The notes beneath the pieces are model-generated. The model saw only the letters and a list, made by a program, of their open reading frames with translations. It had not been told where the DNA came from and made no database searches. A DNA stretch of 56,567 nucleotides. Source: a virus. Below, in pieces: positions 15,270-23,945 of this stretch. How positions within the stretch are numbered: position 1 is the first letter of the stretch; every line of letters starts with the position of its first letter. Location of the stretch: positions 1 through 56,567 of the IMG/VR virus record IMGVR_UViG_3300031237_000257. One strand, 5' to 3'. The translations under genes were made by a program, and so were the position numbers.

Positions 15270-17227
15270 GCCCAAAGCTCCACTATCAAATCCGCTTGCG
15301 CTGGGGTCAATACTGCGAACGCGCCGACAAGGCCGCTTGCTGAGCTGCCAGCTGGAATACCATTGCTAGCTACTTGAATCTCAATTGCAGTTGAAGTCGC
15401 CTTTCTTGCGGCGACACCGAAGTTGCCGGAGCCAGCAATAGACGTAAAATTACTCGAAATTTGCTCTACCTGCCCGACTGCCATGCCATTTATGGCTGCT
15501 TTATAAACCATTTTGAGCACAACGAACGCCGGGATAACCCCCAGTGTATGCGTGATGCTCAGTGTGCCCGCATTTGTCCAGGCAGCCGCCGCACTAACCC
15601 ACTTCTTGGTCAGTACCTGCTTGGCTTCGGCAGCCGTAAGGCGAGCGTCGACCGCCGTCACGTTCGTGGCCAACGCCGTGACATCAACCGTTCCGGGGTT
15701 GCTCACGCCAGTGGCACCGACAGTTACCCAGATAACCGTTACGTTGGTGCCTCGTGTTTCGCTGCCTACTCGCGGTGCTCCATTAGTGCCGTCGCTTACG
15801 GGCGTGGCCCAGTAATCGAGCCCCCCGAGTAGCGAGCTGGAAAAGTAGGAACCCCTGCGCCCCGCGTCCGTTGCGTTTGGAGCCGGGAACTGTCCGTCAT
15901 AGTAGTTCAGGCGGAACGCGCCCCGGCCAAAGCTGTACCCTTGAAACTGGTCAAGTTGGAACAGCCCTGGTGTGGCCGCCGAATTCTTACCGTAGCCACG
16001 TAGTACGGCAGCGGCAGGTGTTAGGCCGTCAGAATATTTACCATTGGTATCAGGCATGCGGAACGTGCTCGCGCCGTTACCTGTGGACGCCTTGCCGCGC
16101 TGCAACGGATCGGCAATCCAGGTTGCATCTGAAACCGCCTGCGAGGAATACAGCGCCCACAGGTCAGGCCAGGTTGCGCGGTCTACAAGTTGCCCGTTGT
16201 CCGGCAAACCACCGCCTGGAATCGAAGCTTCGGAAAGCGGCCAAGCGATCTTCATCCCGACCCACATCCCCCCAGTTGCAGCGCCGCCGTCAGCCGCCAG
16301 CAACTTGCCGGTGCAGCGCCAGTTGCCGCCGCCCAGGGAAGTGAACTGCAGTACATCGCCTACCGTCGTTGTGATGTCCGCGCCTTTTGGAAGAATCAAC
16401 GACGCGGCGTTGTGGGTCAGCGTTACTGCCCCGGCGAACACCAAAGTCCTGACCGCGCCGCTCGCGATGGAGTCGAAGCCGGTGATGCCCGTTGTTCCCG
16501 TGATCGTGATCGTGTTCGCTGCGGCGGCGCCGATGGCGGGCGTCGCAGAGCTGGCCAGGGAAACGATGTCGGCGTTGTTCAGGGCCCCGGTCAGCTTTCC
16601 ACCGGTCTTGTCGAACTTGCCTGAGAGCGTGGATACCGCAGCGCTCACTTGCGCCTGCAATTTGCCAATACCGGAAAGTACGCTGTCGGTAGCAGCCACA
16701 GCTTCGTTGAGCGACGTGCTCAGGCCAGTAAGCGTAGTTGCCCGGACACGCGCGGCAGTGTGGTAGAGATTGAACGACCCTTCCGGCACCTGGTCGGTAG
16801 AGCCTGGGGACGAAGGGATCATCACGTAGGCAGTACCACTCCAACGATACTGCCGGGTTGGGTTGCTCGAGCTTTCACCGTCGTTGATCGCGATGTAGAT
16901 CTTTCCCGTCTCGCCTTCTGCCGGGAAGTCCGCCAAGGCCGGAAACTCCAGCACGTCATCAACGTAGCTCGGCAGCTGAGAAGACGGGACCAACCCCTCT
17001 ACGAGCTGAGCAACAGTCACCCCAACCGCACTACCGGGAAGTGCCGCATCGGCTTTCGCTTGAGCAGCAGCCGCGTCGGCTACGCCCTGCTCCGCCTTGG
17101 ACTGTGCAGCCGTGGCGCGGGTATCAAGCTCCGCGAAGTTGGCGTTGATGATCTGTCCGCCCGACCGCAACGACTGGCCATTACCATCGTTCGCCGCTCC
17201 GCCAATATTGATTGGGACAATGCTCAT
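15266..17227 (-). CDS. Tail fibre protein with collar-type C-terminal part
   Basis: The 653-residue protein has a short N-terminal attachment region and a coiled-coil stretch (residues about 35-65, alanine-rich with AQSKAEQGVADAAAAQAKAD). Beta-rich repeats follow, then a tail-collar-like domain from about residue 320 (WVGMKIAWPLSEASIPGG, then GNGASTFRMPDTNGKYSDG). The distal part (TLSITHTLGVIPAFVVLKMV) is a common fibre tip. It should bind a cell-surface receptor. Its start overlaps the M stop (ATGA). Placement between M and L differs from lambda. Confidence 0.85.
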   Translation of the reverse strand: MSIVPINIGGAANDGNGQSLRSGGQIINANFAELDTRATAAQSKAEQGVADAAAAQAKADAALPGSAVGVTVAQLVEGLVPSSQLPSYVDDVLEFPALADFPAEGETGKIYIAINDGESSSNPTRQYRWSGTAYVMIPSSPGSTDQVPEGSFNLYHTAARVRATTLTGLSTSLNEAVAATDSVLSGIGKLQAQVSAAVSTLSGKFDKTGGKLTGALNNADIVSLASSATPAIGAAAANTITITGTTGITGFDSIASGAVRTLVFAGAVTLTHNAASLILPKGADITTTVGDVLQFTSLGGGNWRCTGKLLAADGGAATGGMWVGMKIAWPLSEASIPGGGLPDNGQLVDRATWPDLWALYSSQAVSDATWIADPLQRGKASTGNGASTFRMPDTNGKYSDGLTPAAAVLRGYGKNSAATPGLFQLDQFQGYSFGRGAFRLNYYDGQFPAPNATDAGRRGSYFSSSLLGGLDYWATPVSDGTNGAPRVGSETRGTNVTVIWVTVGATGVSNPGTVDVTALATNVTAVDARLTAAEAKQVLTKKWVSAAAAWTNAGTLSITHTLGVIPAFVVLKMVYKAAINGMAVGQVEQISSNFTSIAGSGNFGVAARKATSTAIEIQVASNGIPAGSSASGLVGAFAVLTPAQADLIVELWA

Positions 17228-17562
17228 GGGTGGAATGCCTGTTCGAAGGTTGCGGTCAGCATGTAGACGTCACCGCCTGCGTGCCGGGGCTGGTATTCGG
17301 CGCACTTGAAAAGCGCTGTGTCCCCCAGCGGCTCAGTCCAGTAAAAAGGGGTCGCGCCTTTTTGCCTGTCGAGGAAGGCCGCGATCTCCTTGATCCTGGC
17401 CTTTGGACCCGAGAAGGTCAGTGGCCACGACTGTGTTTTGTTGTTGATACCGTCCTCCGCGGTCTGCTCGTAGCCATCGCCAAATTTGGCAGACTTGGTG
17501 CGAAAGGTGACCGTGCCGGCGGGCTCCTTGTTGGGCACCCAGGTAAAAGTTTCCGTTGCCAT
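17224..17562 (-). CDS. M: Minor tail protein M
   Basis: The ATG at 17562 (MATETFTWVPNK) gives 112 residues, the usual size for gpM. The pattern TVTFRTKSAKFGDGYEQ, followed by SWPLTFSG and FYWTEPLG, is typical of the family. It forms part of the junction between the tape measure tip and the baseplate-like tip complex. It follows the tape measure gene, with a UUCG-loop terminator between them. Confidence 0.9.
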   Translation of the reverse strand: MATETFTWVPNKEPAGTVTFRTKSAKFGDGYEQTAEDGINNKTQSWPLTFSGPKARIKEIAAFLDRQKGATPFYWTEPLGDTALFKCAEYQPRHAGGDVYMLTATFEQAFHP

Positions 17563-17575
17563 GATTTTCCCCGGC

Positions 17576-17601
17576 AAAAAATAACCCCGCCGAAGCAGGG
17601 T
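17576..17601 (-). terminator. Intrinsic terminator with UUCG loop upstream of M
   Basis: Minus strand ACCCTGC-TTCG-GCGGGGT (one G-T pair) is followed by TATTTTTT. It lies between the tape measure stop and the M start. Confidence 0.75.
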
Positions 17602-17606
17602 CTGGA

Positions 17607-20600
17607 TTATCCGCGGCCGTTGATGGCCGCCCATATTTGGCCGCCAGGCCGCAAGTCTCTGGCGATCTGCTCTTGTGCGCCCTGTTTGGCGGCACGCGCA
17701 TATGCCTGTGCAACTGCTTGGCCGCCCCCATCGTCAGTGGCAGCCCCCTGACCTTCAGGCACGGCGAACGTCTGCTGGATTACCACCTGGTTGCTGCTTG
17801 AGCCCTGCTCTCCACTGCTGCCGATTGACATGACGCCCAGCTTGCCATTCGCAGTGCGGGTCAGTGGCATGATGGCCTCGTCCCCCGCCTCACCCATCAC
17901 CCCAGTCTTGCCGTTGGCCATGCCGAATGCCGTCGGCTTGCTGACGATGGAATTGGTGAAAGCTCCGCCCTCCGCAAACATCTGCACGCCAGATGACCAG
18001 GCACCACCTTTGGCCTGAATACTGCCGGGAGTGAAACCTGAAAGGTCTCCCGAGTACCCACCCTGGGTCGACCCCGCCGACGATGCTCCGCCACCGAAAT
18101 AGCTGGTTGCAGCACCAAACAAACTGCTGAGAATGGCCGAGCTGGCCTGCCTGGTCGCAATCCGCGCCATATCAGCCAGGATCGACTTCGCAAAATCCGC
18201 GAACGACAGCTTCCCGGTCATGGCGAAGTTGACGACCGCGTCTTCCATCGAGCTGAAGGCGTTGGCAAACAGGCTTTTCGTCTGCCCGGCAACGTCCCTT
18301 GCTGACTCCAGGTAGTTCTGCCACGCCGACGATGCGCCGGCGCTCCAGTCACCCTGAGCCGCCGTCATGTCGTCGTAGTTGGATTGCACTGTGTCGTGCA
18401 AATCCTGTTGCGTGGCTTTAAGCGCTGCCAGCTTCTGGGTGTACTCGTCGAGGCTCATGCCGCGCGATCCATCGCCATACTGGTTGGCCAGTTCAAGGCT
18501 TTGCTGGTTGAAGCGATCGTCGATGCCGTTTTGCTGATCCGTCAGCCCGCGCTGTCGATCACCCTGGCCAAGGCCAGAAGCCGCACGCAACCCCTGCTGA
18601 CGGAGCGTATCGACCTGCTGCTTCAGGGCGCTGGTGTAGGTATTTACGGCCAGGGTCTGCTTACGCAGGCGGCCTTCTTCGTTCGTGGCAATGATCGACA
18701 GTTCACTGTCGCTATCCTGCTGCGCCTTGACCATAGCGCTGCGGGCGTCGGCAATCTTCTGGTCGATCTGAATCAGTTGCGCTGCAGTCGTGCCCTTTTT
18801 TGTCTTGGCGGCTTCCAGCGCATCGATTTCTGACTGGTAGCCGTGGGCAACTTCCTCGGCCTGCTGTTGCAACAAGCTAACGCGCTGTTCGGTATAACTC
18901 GCCTGCGAAATGACGCCGGCACGCTGTGAAGCTTCGAGCTCCTTGTCTGCGTTTTTGTAGTAGGCCAGGGTTTCAGCCAATGCGTTCTTTGCATCATTGA
19001 AGCCGGTCAGGTCGACGCTGCCCGCAGTACCCTTCGGCCCCTTGAACTTGTCGTTGATGTTCGCCAGGTTCTTGTCGATCGCGGACTGATTAAGCCGGGA
19101 GTCGTTCGGGTCGACCTTGCGAATATCGTCGAGCTGTTTCTTGTAATCCTTGATGGCCTCGGCGCGTTTCTGCTCATTGGTCAGCGACGACTTGGTGAGC
19201 GCGTCGATCTTCGACATCGCTGTCACTGCATCGCGCTGTGCCTTGGCCTGCTCACCATCGTATTTGGCGATGTCGGCCGCCGCGGCCTTCTGGTCCTCCA
19301 GCATGTTGAGCTGGTTGCTGTACAGCTCAACCATCTCTTGCTGGTTTTGGAAGGCGCCAATATCTCCAGCCTGAGCTGACGCCAAATTGCGCCGGGCCTT
19401 CTCGATATCCCCGTCAATATCGGGACGACCGATATTCTTCAGGTTGTCCGCAGCACGTGCTACAGCGTTGTAACCCTTTTCCCAGAAACTCAGGTTTTCG
19501 AGAATCTTCGGCGTGCGCTCATTGATTGCGTCCGCATATTCCTCGGTCGCGAGCTTCACCGCGCCAGCATGATCGCCCTGCTCTTCCAGCGCCGCGATTT
19601 GCGAGTACACCGAGGCTGTCAGGTAGTGGTACTGCTCGTTTAGCGCGGCCGATGCTTTGACCGGCTCATCAGCAATTTTCTCGAACTCAGCAACCGTTTC
19701 TTTGATAGCCCTGCCCGTAGCCTCCTGCATGGAGACTGCCGCTTGGGCGATGCCAGAAAAGCTTTCTCCTGCGATCTTGCCATTGCCGGCCAGCAGTGCG
19801 AGCACTTCGGCTGCTTGCCCGGTTGAGCCCACAGTTGCGCCGACTTGCCGAGCCAATACACCCAGCTGCTCTGCGCTCACTCCCGCAGAATTGCCAGTCA
19901 GAATCAGGCCCTTGTTGTACGCGTCTTGCTCCTCGCTGCCCTTGTAATAGGCGTATGCCAATGCGCCCACAGCAGCGGTTGCCAGGGCGATTGGACCGAG
20001 GACGGCAAACAAGCCTGCGGCGGAAGCGCCAGCTCCGGCCCCCAACTGTGCGACCGCCCGAACACCGCTCCCCCAATCCCCTGACGACAGAGCGTTGCCC
20101 AACTGAACAACATTTTCCTGCGCCTGGCGGCTTCCGAGCTTCAGCCTGTCAAAGCCTGTGGCTGTTTTTTCGAGGGCTGCGTAATTGCCGTTCAGCTTAC
20201 CCAGCGCCGAGTTGTACTGATCCTGACTAATGCGGCCGGCATCGAGGTGCTTGCCCAACTGCTCGACCTGGCCGTCTAACTTCGCCATGGCGGCGCGGGC
20301 CGGATCAATCGCACCGAGCAGGCTGTTCAGCGCCTTCTGTTCGTCCAGGGTGGACTTGGCCAGCGACACCTGTTGCTTGTCGAGCTGCGCGGTGATTCTG
20401 GTAAATTCGGCTTCGCCATAGGCGCCGGTCTTTGTGAGCTTCGCCAGACTCTCGCGCTGTTTGGCCAGTTCCTGTGTAGTGGTCGCGCCTTTCGAAAGCG
20501 ACTTTTCCAGCGCTTCCATCTCCTTCATCAGGCCGACGGCGGATTGCTCGGCGCGATCACCAGCCTTGGTCAGCTTGTCGAGATCGGTCGCAGCGTTGGC

Positions 20601-20645
20601 GGCATCAGCCGAATCGACCTTGATGCCGAGTTCTGCAATGTTCAT
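17607..20645 (-). CDS. H: Tail tape measure protein (lambda H type)
   Basis: At 1012 residues it is the longest protein after J. The N-terminal part is coiled coil (NIAELGIKVDSADAAN onward). A hydrophobic segment at about residues 205-238 (LFAVLGPIALATAAVGALAY) is probably the membrane-inserting part. Long helical repeats follow to about residue 800, and the end carries the lambda-type C-terminal domain (SFADFAKSILADMARIATRQ). It sets tail length and may reach the inner membrane at infection. The start ATG at 20645 follows GGTGAG. The gene follows G/GT, as in lambda. Confidence 0.93.
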   Translation of the reverse strand: MNIAELGIKVDSADAANAATDLDKLTKAGDRAEQSAVGLMKEMEALEKSLSKGATTTQELAKQRESLAKLTKTGAYGEAEFTRITAQLDKQQVSLAKSTLDEQKALNSLLGAIDPARAAMAKLDGQVEQLGKHLDAGRISQDQYNSALGKLNGNYAALEKTATGFDRLKLGSRQAQENVVQLGNALSSGDWGSGVRAVAQLGAGAGASAAGLFAVLGPIALATAAVGALAYAYYKGSEEQDAYNKGLILTGNSAGVSAEQLGVLARQVGATVGSTGQAAEVLALLAGNGKIAGESFSGIAQAAVSMQEATGRAIKETVAEFEKIADEPVKASAALNEQYHYLTASVYSQIAALEEQGDHAGAVKLATEEYADAINERTPKILENLSFWEKGYNAVARAADNLKNIGRPDIDGDIEKARRNLASAQAGDIGAFQNQQEMVELYSNQLNMLEDQKAAAADIAKYDGEQAKAQRDAVTAMSKIDALTKSSLTNEQKRAEAIKDYKKQLDDIRKVDPNDSRLNQSAIDKNLANINDKFKGPKGTAGSVDLTGFNDAKNALAETLAYYKNADKELEASQRAGVISQASYTEQRVSLLQQQAEEVAHGYQSEIDALEAAKTKKGTTAAQLIQIDQKIADARSAMVKAQQDSDSELSIIATNEEGRLRKQTLAVNTYTSALKQQVDTLRQQGLRAASGLGQGDRQRGLTDQQNGIDDRFNQQSLELANQYGDGSRGMSLDEYTQKLAALKATQQDLHDTVQSNYDDMTAAQGDWSAGASSAWQNYLESARDVAGQTKSLFANAFSSMEDAVVNFAMTGKLSFADFAKSILADMARIATRQASSAILSSLFGAATSYFGGGASSAGSTQGGYSGDLSGFTPGSIQAKGGAWSSGVQMFAEGGAFTNSIVSKPTAFGMANGKTGVMGEAGDEAIMPLTRTANGKLGVMSIGSSGEQGSSSNQVVIQQTFAVPEGQGAATDDGGGQAVAQAYARAAKQGAQEQIARDLRPGGQIWAAINGRG

Positions 20646-20672
20646 CGACTCACCTTGAATAAGTGCCCGCCA

Positions 20673-21376
20673 TCACGGGCTGTTGTCGCGTGCTTCGGCC
20701 ATGACCGCGATGGCCTCCGATTCCATGACGCGGATGTCCTGGAACACGCGCGGGCGATCCTTGACAGGAACGCCGACGAGTTTCATCACATCTGGCAGTA
20801 CGCCGTAATCGAGGCCGGTCGCGCCGCATGCGCCTGTGCGCCACTGAGTCCACATCGAATCCATGACGAGGAACGACTTCCAGTTGTCCGGCCAGACTTC
20901 GAAAGTTTCGTCGTAGTCCTCGGGCGAGAATCCGAACATCGCCATTTGCTCGGCAGAACTATCGGCCTCATAAAGGGCACGGGCAGCGGCAGTCAGTTTC
21001 CCAAGCGGGCCTTGCCGAATGCTTCGCTGTACGCCTTCACGACAGCGTCCGACACACCGATGCAGCTCTTCACCAGAGCTGTTATTGAGTCATCGTTGAG
21101 CTTGTCGCCAAAGTCCCACGACACGACCAGATCCTTGATCTGATCGACGCCTTGCTCGACTTCTGCCGCAGTAATCTCGGTGAGTGTCGGCTCAGTCCCT
21201 TTGAAGCGTTCGCCGATGACTTCTGCTTTCGCCTTCCAGGAGTCGAATAACTCAGCCAGTTCAGTGCGGTCGCGGTACTTGAACGTGAATGGCACCATTG
21301 CCGGTTTACCGCCGACCTGCGGGATAGCCACATCGACAGTGAACGTCGGCTTTGGCGCGATGGAAAACTTTGCCAT
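20673..21376 (-). CDS. Tail assembly chaperone GT, made by -1 frameshift
   Basis: Reading through the slippery heptamer GGGAAAC at 20996-21002 joins the G-like frame to the T-like frame and gives a protein of 234 residues. The linker starts LTAAARALYEADSSAEQ, and the T part is MAMFGFSPEDYDETFEVW onward. The T domain resembles the short DUF1799-type chaperones. In lambda, G and GT coat the tape measure and recruit tail tube subunits in a fixed ratio set by the frameshift. The T frame has no binding site of its own before its first ATG, in agreement with translation only by frameshift. Confidence 0.85.
20993..21376 (-). CDS. Tail assembly chaperone G (unshifted product)
   Basis: The 127-residue protein (MAKFSIAPKPTFTVDVAIPQ) has the size and position of lambda gpG, between the tail tube gene and the tape measure gene. 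Its last codons are TTG GGA AAC TGA, which include the slippery site. Most ribosomes should stop here. A region EIGERF-like helix and acidic TEITAAEVEQGVDQIKDLV are typical of this chaperone group. Confidence 0.88.
   Translation of the reverse strand: MAKFSIAPKPTFTVDVAIPQVGGKPAMVPFTFKYRDRTELAELFDSWKAKAEVIGERFKGTEPTLTEITAAEVEQGVDQIKDLVVSWDFGDKLNDDSITALVKSCIGVSDAVVKAYSEAFGKARLGN
20996..21002 (-). promoter_or_regulatory. Programmed -1 ribosomal frameshift site
   Basis: The minus-strand heptamer G GGA AAC has the X XXY YYZ form and is in phase with the G frame. The UGA stop follows immediately. The -1 frame is open into the T frame. Lambda uses GGGAAAG at the same place. Confidence 0.85.
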
Positions 21377-21385
21377 GGGAACCCC

Positions 21386-22033
21386 TTAGGCGTTGTAGCG
21401 GGTTGGGCGGGAGGCGAACGACAACGTGATGGTCCGCGTCATGATGTTGTTGCGGCTCAGTGTCGGGGTCGCGGTGATCGACACGTACGCGTAGTAGTAA
21501 ATGCTCGCGCCGCCCGGCAGGTTTGCGCGCACCAGGCGCGGCTCTTTGTCTTCGTCGGCCGCCTCAACGATCGCGACATACGCCTGAGCCGGATCATCAG
21601 CGACTGGCAGCGTCATGCTGCTGGCCGACTTGTTGGTCGGCAGCTGACGGTCGTCGTCGTCTTCAAGGAAGCCGTAAGTAAGGAACTGCTGCTCGCCGCC
21701 GTTGGCTGTGGGCTCAGTGATCTGTGCGATCTGCGTCCAACCAGAAGCCGCACGCACCTTGCCCGCACCGGAGCCAGCCGGGTAGTTCTTGACGCTGGTG
21801 GTGTCCACGCCTTCAGCCGCGAACTCGCCGACTTCCGAAGAGATGACGCGGGCCGGGCGGCCGTTCAGCTTGGCCCAGGCAGAGTCGATGACAATTACCT
21901 CGCCATCAGTGAGACCGTGCGCTGCAGCAGTGAGGACCGCTGGCTTTGCGTTGCTGATAGCGGTGAAAGGTTTTGCAAGGCTCAGCGTTGCCGCGATCTC
22001 GAACGTGGTGCCGTTGGGAATCCTGACGCTCAT
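21386..22033 (-). CDS. Major tail tube protein
   Basis: The 215-residue protein is of the lambda gpV-like tail tube class. It has an N-terminal beta domain (MSVRIPNGTTFEIAATLSLA), an acidic loop (EDDDDRQLPTNKSAS) and a closing TLSRNNIMTRTITLSFASRP, typical of tail tube subunits. It builds the tube through which DNA passes. The ATG at 22033 follows AGAGGAAAA. It directly precedes the G gene. Confidence 0.87.
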   Translation of the reverse strand: MSVRIPNGTTFEIAATLSLAKPFTAISNAKPAVLTAAAHGLTDGEVIVIDSAWAKLNGRPARVISSEVGEFAAEGVDTTSVKNYPAGSGAGKVRAASGWTQIAQITEPTANGGEQQFLTYGFLEDDDDRQLPTNKSASSMTLPVADDPAQAYVAIVEAADEDKEPRLVRANLPGGASIYYYAYVSITATPTLSRNNIMTRTITLSFASRPTRYNA

Positions 22034-22057
22034 GGGTTTTCCTCTTTGTAGAATGAC

Positions 22058-22079
22058 AAAACCCGCTCAATGGCGGGTT
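22058..22079 (-). terminator. Intrinsic terminator upstream of the tail tube gene
   Basis: Minus strand AACCCGC-CATTGA-GCGGGTT is followed by a short T stretch, between the tail terminator gene and the tail tube gene. Confidence 0.6.
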
Positions 22080-22102
22080 CTGGGTTTGCCCAACGGGCTA
22101 AT

Positions 22103-22519
22103 TCAGTTGGTGTCGGCGCGGTAAAGGAACGACACGGGAACCGTGAACGTAGTGTCGTCTGGGATTCCGGGGCCAGGATCGACCGGGCTCATCGTCACTA
22201 CGGTCAGCGCGCCGTTGGTGTTGCGTTCGTATAGCGGGAACAGCGCGGCGATCCGGTCAGCCAGCGCGCCGGCCGCGCCGCGGTACTTGCCGGAAGGCGT
22301 CACGATGCTGACCTGAAACACGCCGGTGTACAGCTTGTGGTCACCGCCGAGAGTGTTGCTTGCGGTATCACCCGGCAGCGTGAAGGCCTTCAGGTACGTG
22401 GTGCCGTTGACCGGCGTATATGCCTCGTTCTCGACCACAACCTTCAGTGGTGTCGGCAAGGCTTTCGCCCAGGCGATCAGCTTGGCCTCGTAGATCGAGG
22501 CGATGATGTTATGGCTCAT
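22103..22519 (-). CDS. Tail terminator protein (DUF4128-like, U position)
   Basis: The 138-residue protein has ASIYEAKLIAWAKALP at the start and the conserved-looking LKAFTLPGDTASNTLGGD, then YTGVFQVSIVTPSGKYRG. These are features of DUF4128 proteins, which hold the place of lambda gpU and cap the tail tube. It overlaps the upstream gene by four bases (ATGA). Function is assigned from family and gene order. Confidence 0.8.
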   Translation of the reverse strand: MSHNIIASIYEAKLIAWAKALPTPLKVVVENEAYTPVNGTTYLKAFTLPGDTASNTLGGDHKLYTGVFQVSIVTPSGKYRGAAGALADRIAALFPLYERNTNGALTVVTMSPVDPGPGIPDDTTFTVPVSFLYRADTN

Positions 22520-23112
22520 GCCTGGTTGTTCCTGATGGCGTCATCAACGATCTGCTGGAAGCGGGCCACGGTGATACGGACCATGCCTCCGGGGGCCTGG
22601 GTCGAGTGCCCGAACTCAAGCGGGATCGCGTACGGCAGGTTGTTTATGAGGTAGGCCGTCTGGCCGGCGGTGAAGTCGCTGACTGCCGAAACAAGGGCGG
22701 CGATCGTCTCTTGGCCGCTCGGGTCGACATCGTCGAACGTTACGTTCTCGACCACATCGATGGATAGGTGCCAGTTCGCCCGGAACCGCCCACCGACGTA
22801 ACCGTCAGGGGCGCGGACGTCCATGCCGTCGTTCAGCTTGCGCCCGGGCTTGAGCCGGCCGGCCTTGGTCAGGTTGGCCGGATCGCTACGCAAGTCGCTG
22901 TTGTGATCGTCCACGGCCTTGTTGTACTGGCTCGCTACCACGTTCTGCGCCCAAATCTCGGGATTCCCCACCGGTGACATGCGGATGACGCTGCTGCCGA
23001 CCTCGATAATGATCTCGCGCAGACTGGCGTCAATGGCTTCCGTGGCTTGGTTGGCAAACTCGGCAAGGCTCAGGGCGAAGCTGCCGGATTGTCCGGAACC
23101 GGCGCGGCTCAT
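22516..23112 (-). CDS. Tail completion protein, HK97 gp10 / lambda Z type
   Basis: The 198-residue protein reads as an HK97-gp10-like tail completion protein. The N-terminal helix AEFANQATEAIDASLREIII is followed by SSVIRMSPVGNPE, then FRANWHLSIDV and a C-terminal LINNLPYAIPLEFGHSTQAP, a hallmark motif. It works at the head-tail joint with the tail terminator. It overlaps both neighbours by four bases, so the three genes are translated together. Confidence 0.86.
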   Translation of the reverse strand: MSRAGSGQSGSFALSLAEFANQATEAIDASLREIIIEVGSSVIRMSPVGNPEIWAQNVVASQYNKAVDDHNSDLRSDPANLTKAGRLKPGRKLNDGMDVRAPDGYVGGRFRANWHLSIDVVENVTFDDVDPSGQETIAALVSAVSDFTAGQTAYLINNLPYAIPLEFGHSTQAPGGMVRITVARFQQIVDDAIRNNQA

Positions 23113-23477
23113 GACCTCACCTGCAGCTCATACAAAATCGGAGTGCCGGCCGGGTTGATCTCTTTCAGCGGCGGGACGATGGACCAGGCACGACCCTGGA
23201 CGATGACCTTGTTCAGCAGCTGCGGCGCCCACGCCAAATCCTGCGCGGCGATCTTCAGCTTCTTGTCGCCCTGCTTGATGAGGCTGTTGTTCTGGAATTC
23301 TTGGCCGGTGAAGTCGAGCAGGATGCCCTGGGCGGTTTGATCGGTGACAGTGTCAGGGGGTGCACTGCCCGTGTCCGGGTCGTACTCGCCAACGGTGATT
23401 GCCCGGATGGTCACGGGCTGGCCGAACTCTGTGATCATCTCAAGGGCCATCACGGCCATTTCGTCGTAGAAGGCCAT
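23109..23477 (-). CDS. Head-tail joining protein
   Basis: The ATG at 23477 (MAFYDEMAVMALEM) follows GAGGTG, giving 122 residues. Position between the connector and gp10-type genes, and the small beta-rich sequence (GQPVTIRAITVGEYDP, QGRAWSIVPP), fit a head completion or joining subunit. I cannot name the exact family. Confidence 0.72.
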   Translation of the reverse strand: MAFYDEMAVMALEMITEFGQPVTIRAITVGEYDPDTGSAPPDTVTDQTAQGILLDFTGQEFQNNSLIKQGDKKLKIAAQDLAWAPQLLNKVIVQGRAWSIVPPLKEINPAGTPILYELQVRS

Positions 23478-23488
23478 GAGCACCTCAT

Positions 23489-23513
23489 AAAAAAGCCCGC
23501 ACAAGGCGGGCTT
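23489..23513 (-). terminator. Intrinsic terminator between the XRE gene and the joining gene
   Basis: Minus strand AAGCCCGC-CTTGT-GCGGGCTT is followed by TTTT. It ends just before the ribosome binding site of the joining gene. Confidence 0.82.
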
Positions 23514-23528
23514 AACGGGACTGAAAAT

Positions 23529-23885
23529 TCATTCGCTGGCCAGGGTAACCTTGGCGAAACCGCGCTTCTTCAGCTCTTCGATAATTTCCTCGACAGATGC
23601 CTCGCCAAGAGCAATCTCAGTGAAATCATCCTGAATAATTGCCTCCAGCTCGCTTTCATTTACTTGAGGGAAAAGGGCTTTATTCAATTTTGCCCAAGTG
23701 CTCATTTCTGGGCTGTGCATGCCACGTTCGTAACGACCAGCCATTACGTTTGAGATATCAGCGGCGATGGATAATTCCGCCTGGGTCATGCCAGCTGCTT
23801 TGCGAGCATTACGAAGAGCTTCAGGAAAATTTTTGTGTTTAGGGTTAGGTAGCATAGGAGGTCTCTCGTTGGTTTGTGCAGGCAT
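23529..23885 (-). CDS. XRE-family helix-turn-helix regulator inside the head module
   Basis: The 118-residue protein has a helix-turn-helix at about residues 22-50 (EALRNARKAAGMTQAELS, then SNVMAGRYERG). The C-terminal part (EEIIEELKKRGFAKVTL) could oligomerise or bind a partner. The start is either the ATG at 23885 or that at 23855 (MLPNPKHKN). It splits two head-tail joining genes and has its own terminator, so it is a moron. Its targets are unknown. Regulators of this shape often control themselves or accompany toxins, but no toxin-like gene is next to it. Confidence 0.8.
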   Translation of the reverse strand: MPAQTNERPPMLPNPKHKNFPEALRNARKAAGMTQAELSIAADISNVMAGRYERGMHSPEMSTWAKLNKALFPQVNESELEAIIQDDFTEIALGEASVEEIIEELKKRGFAKVTLASE

Positions 23886-23945
23886 AATGCATCACCAATG
23901 AGTAGCATTCAAGTATCTTTTATATCGGAATAAGATATTTTTAGA

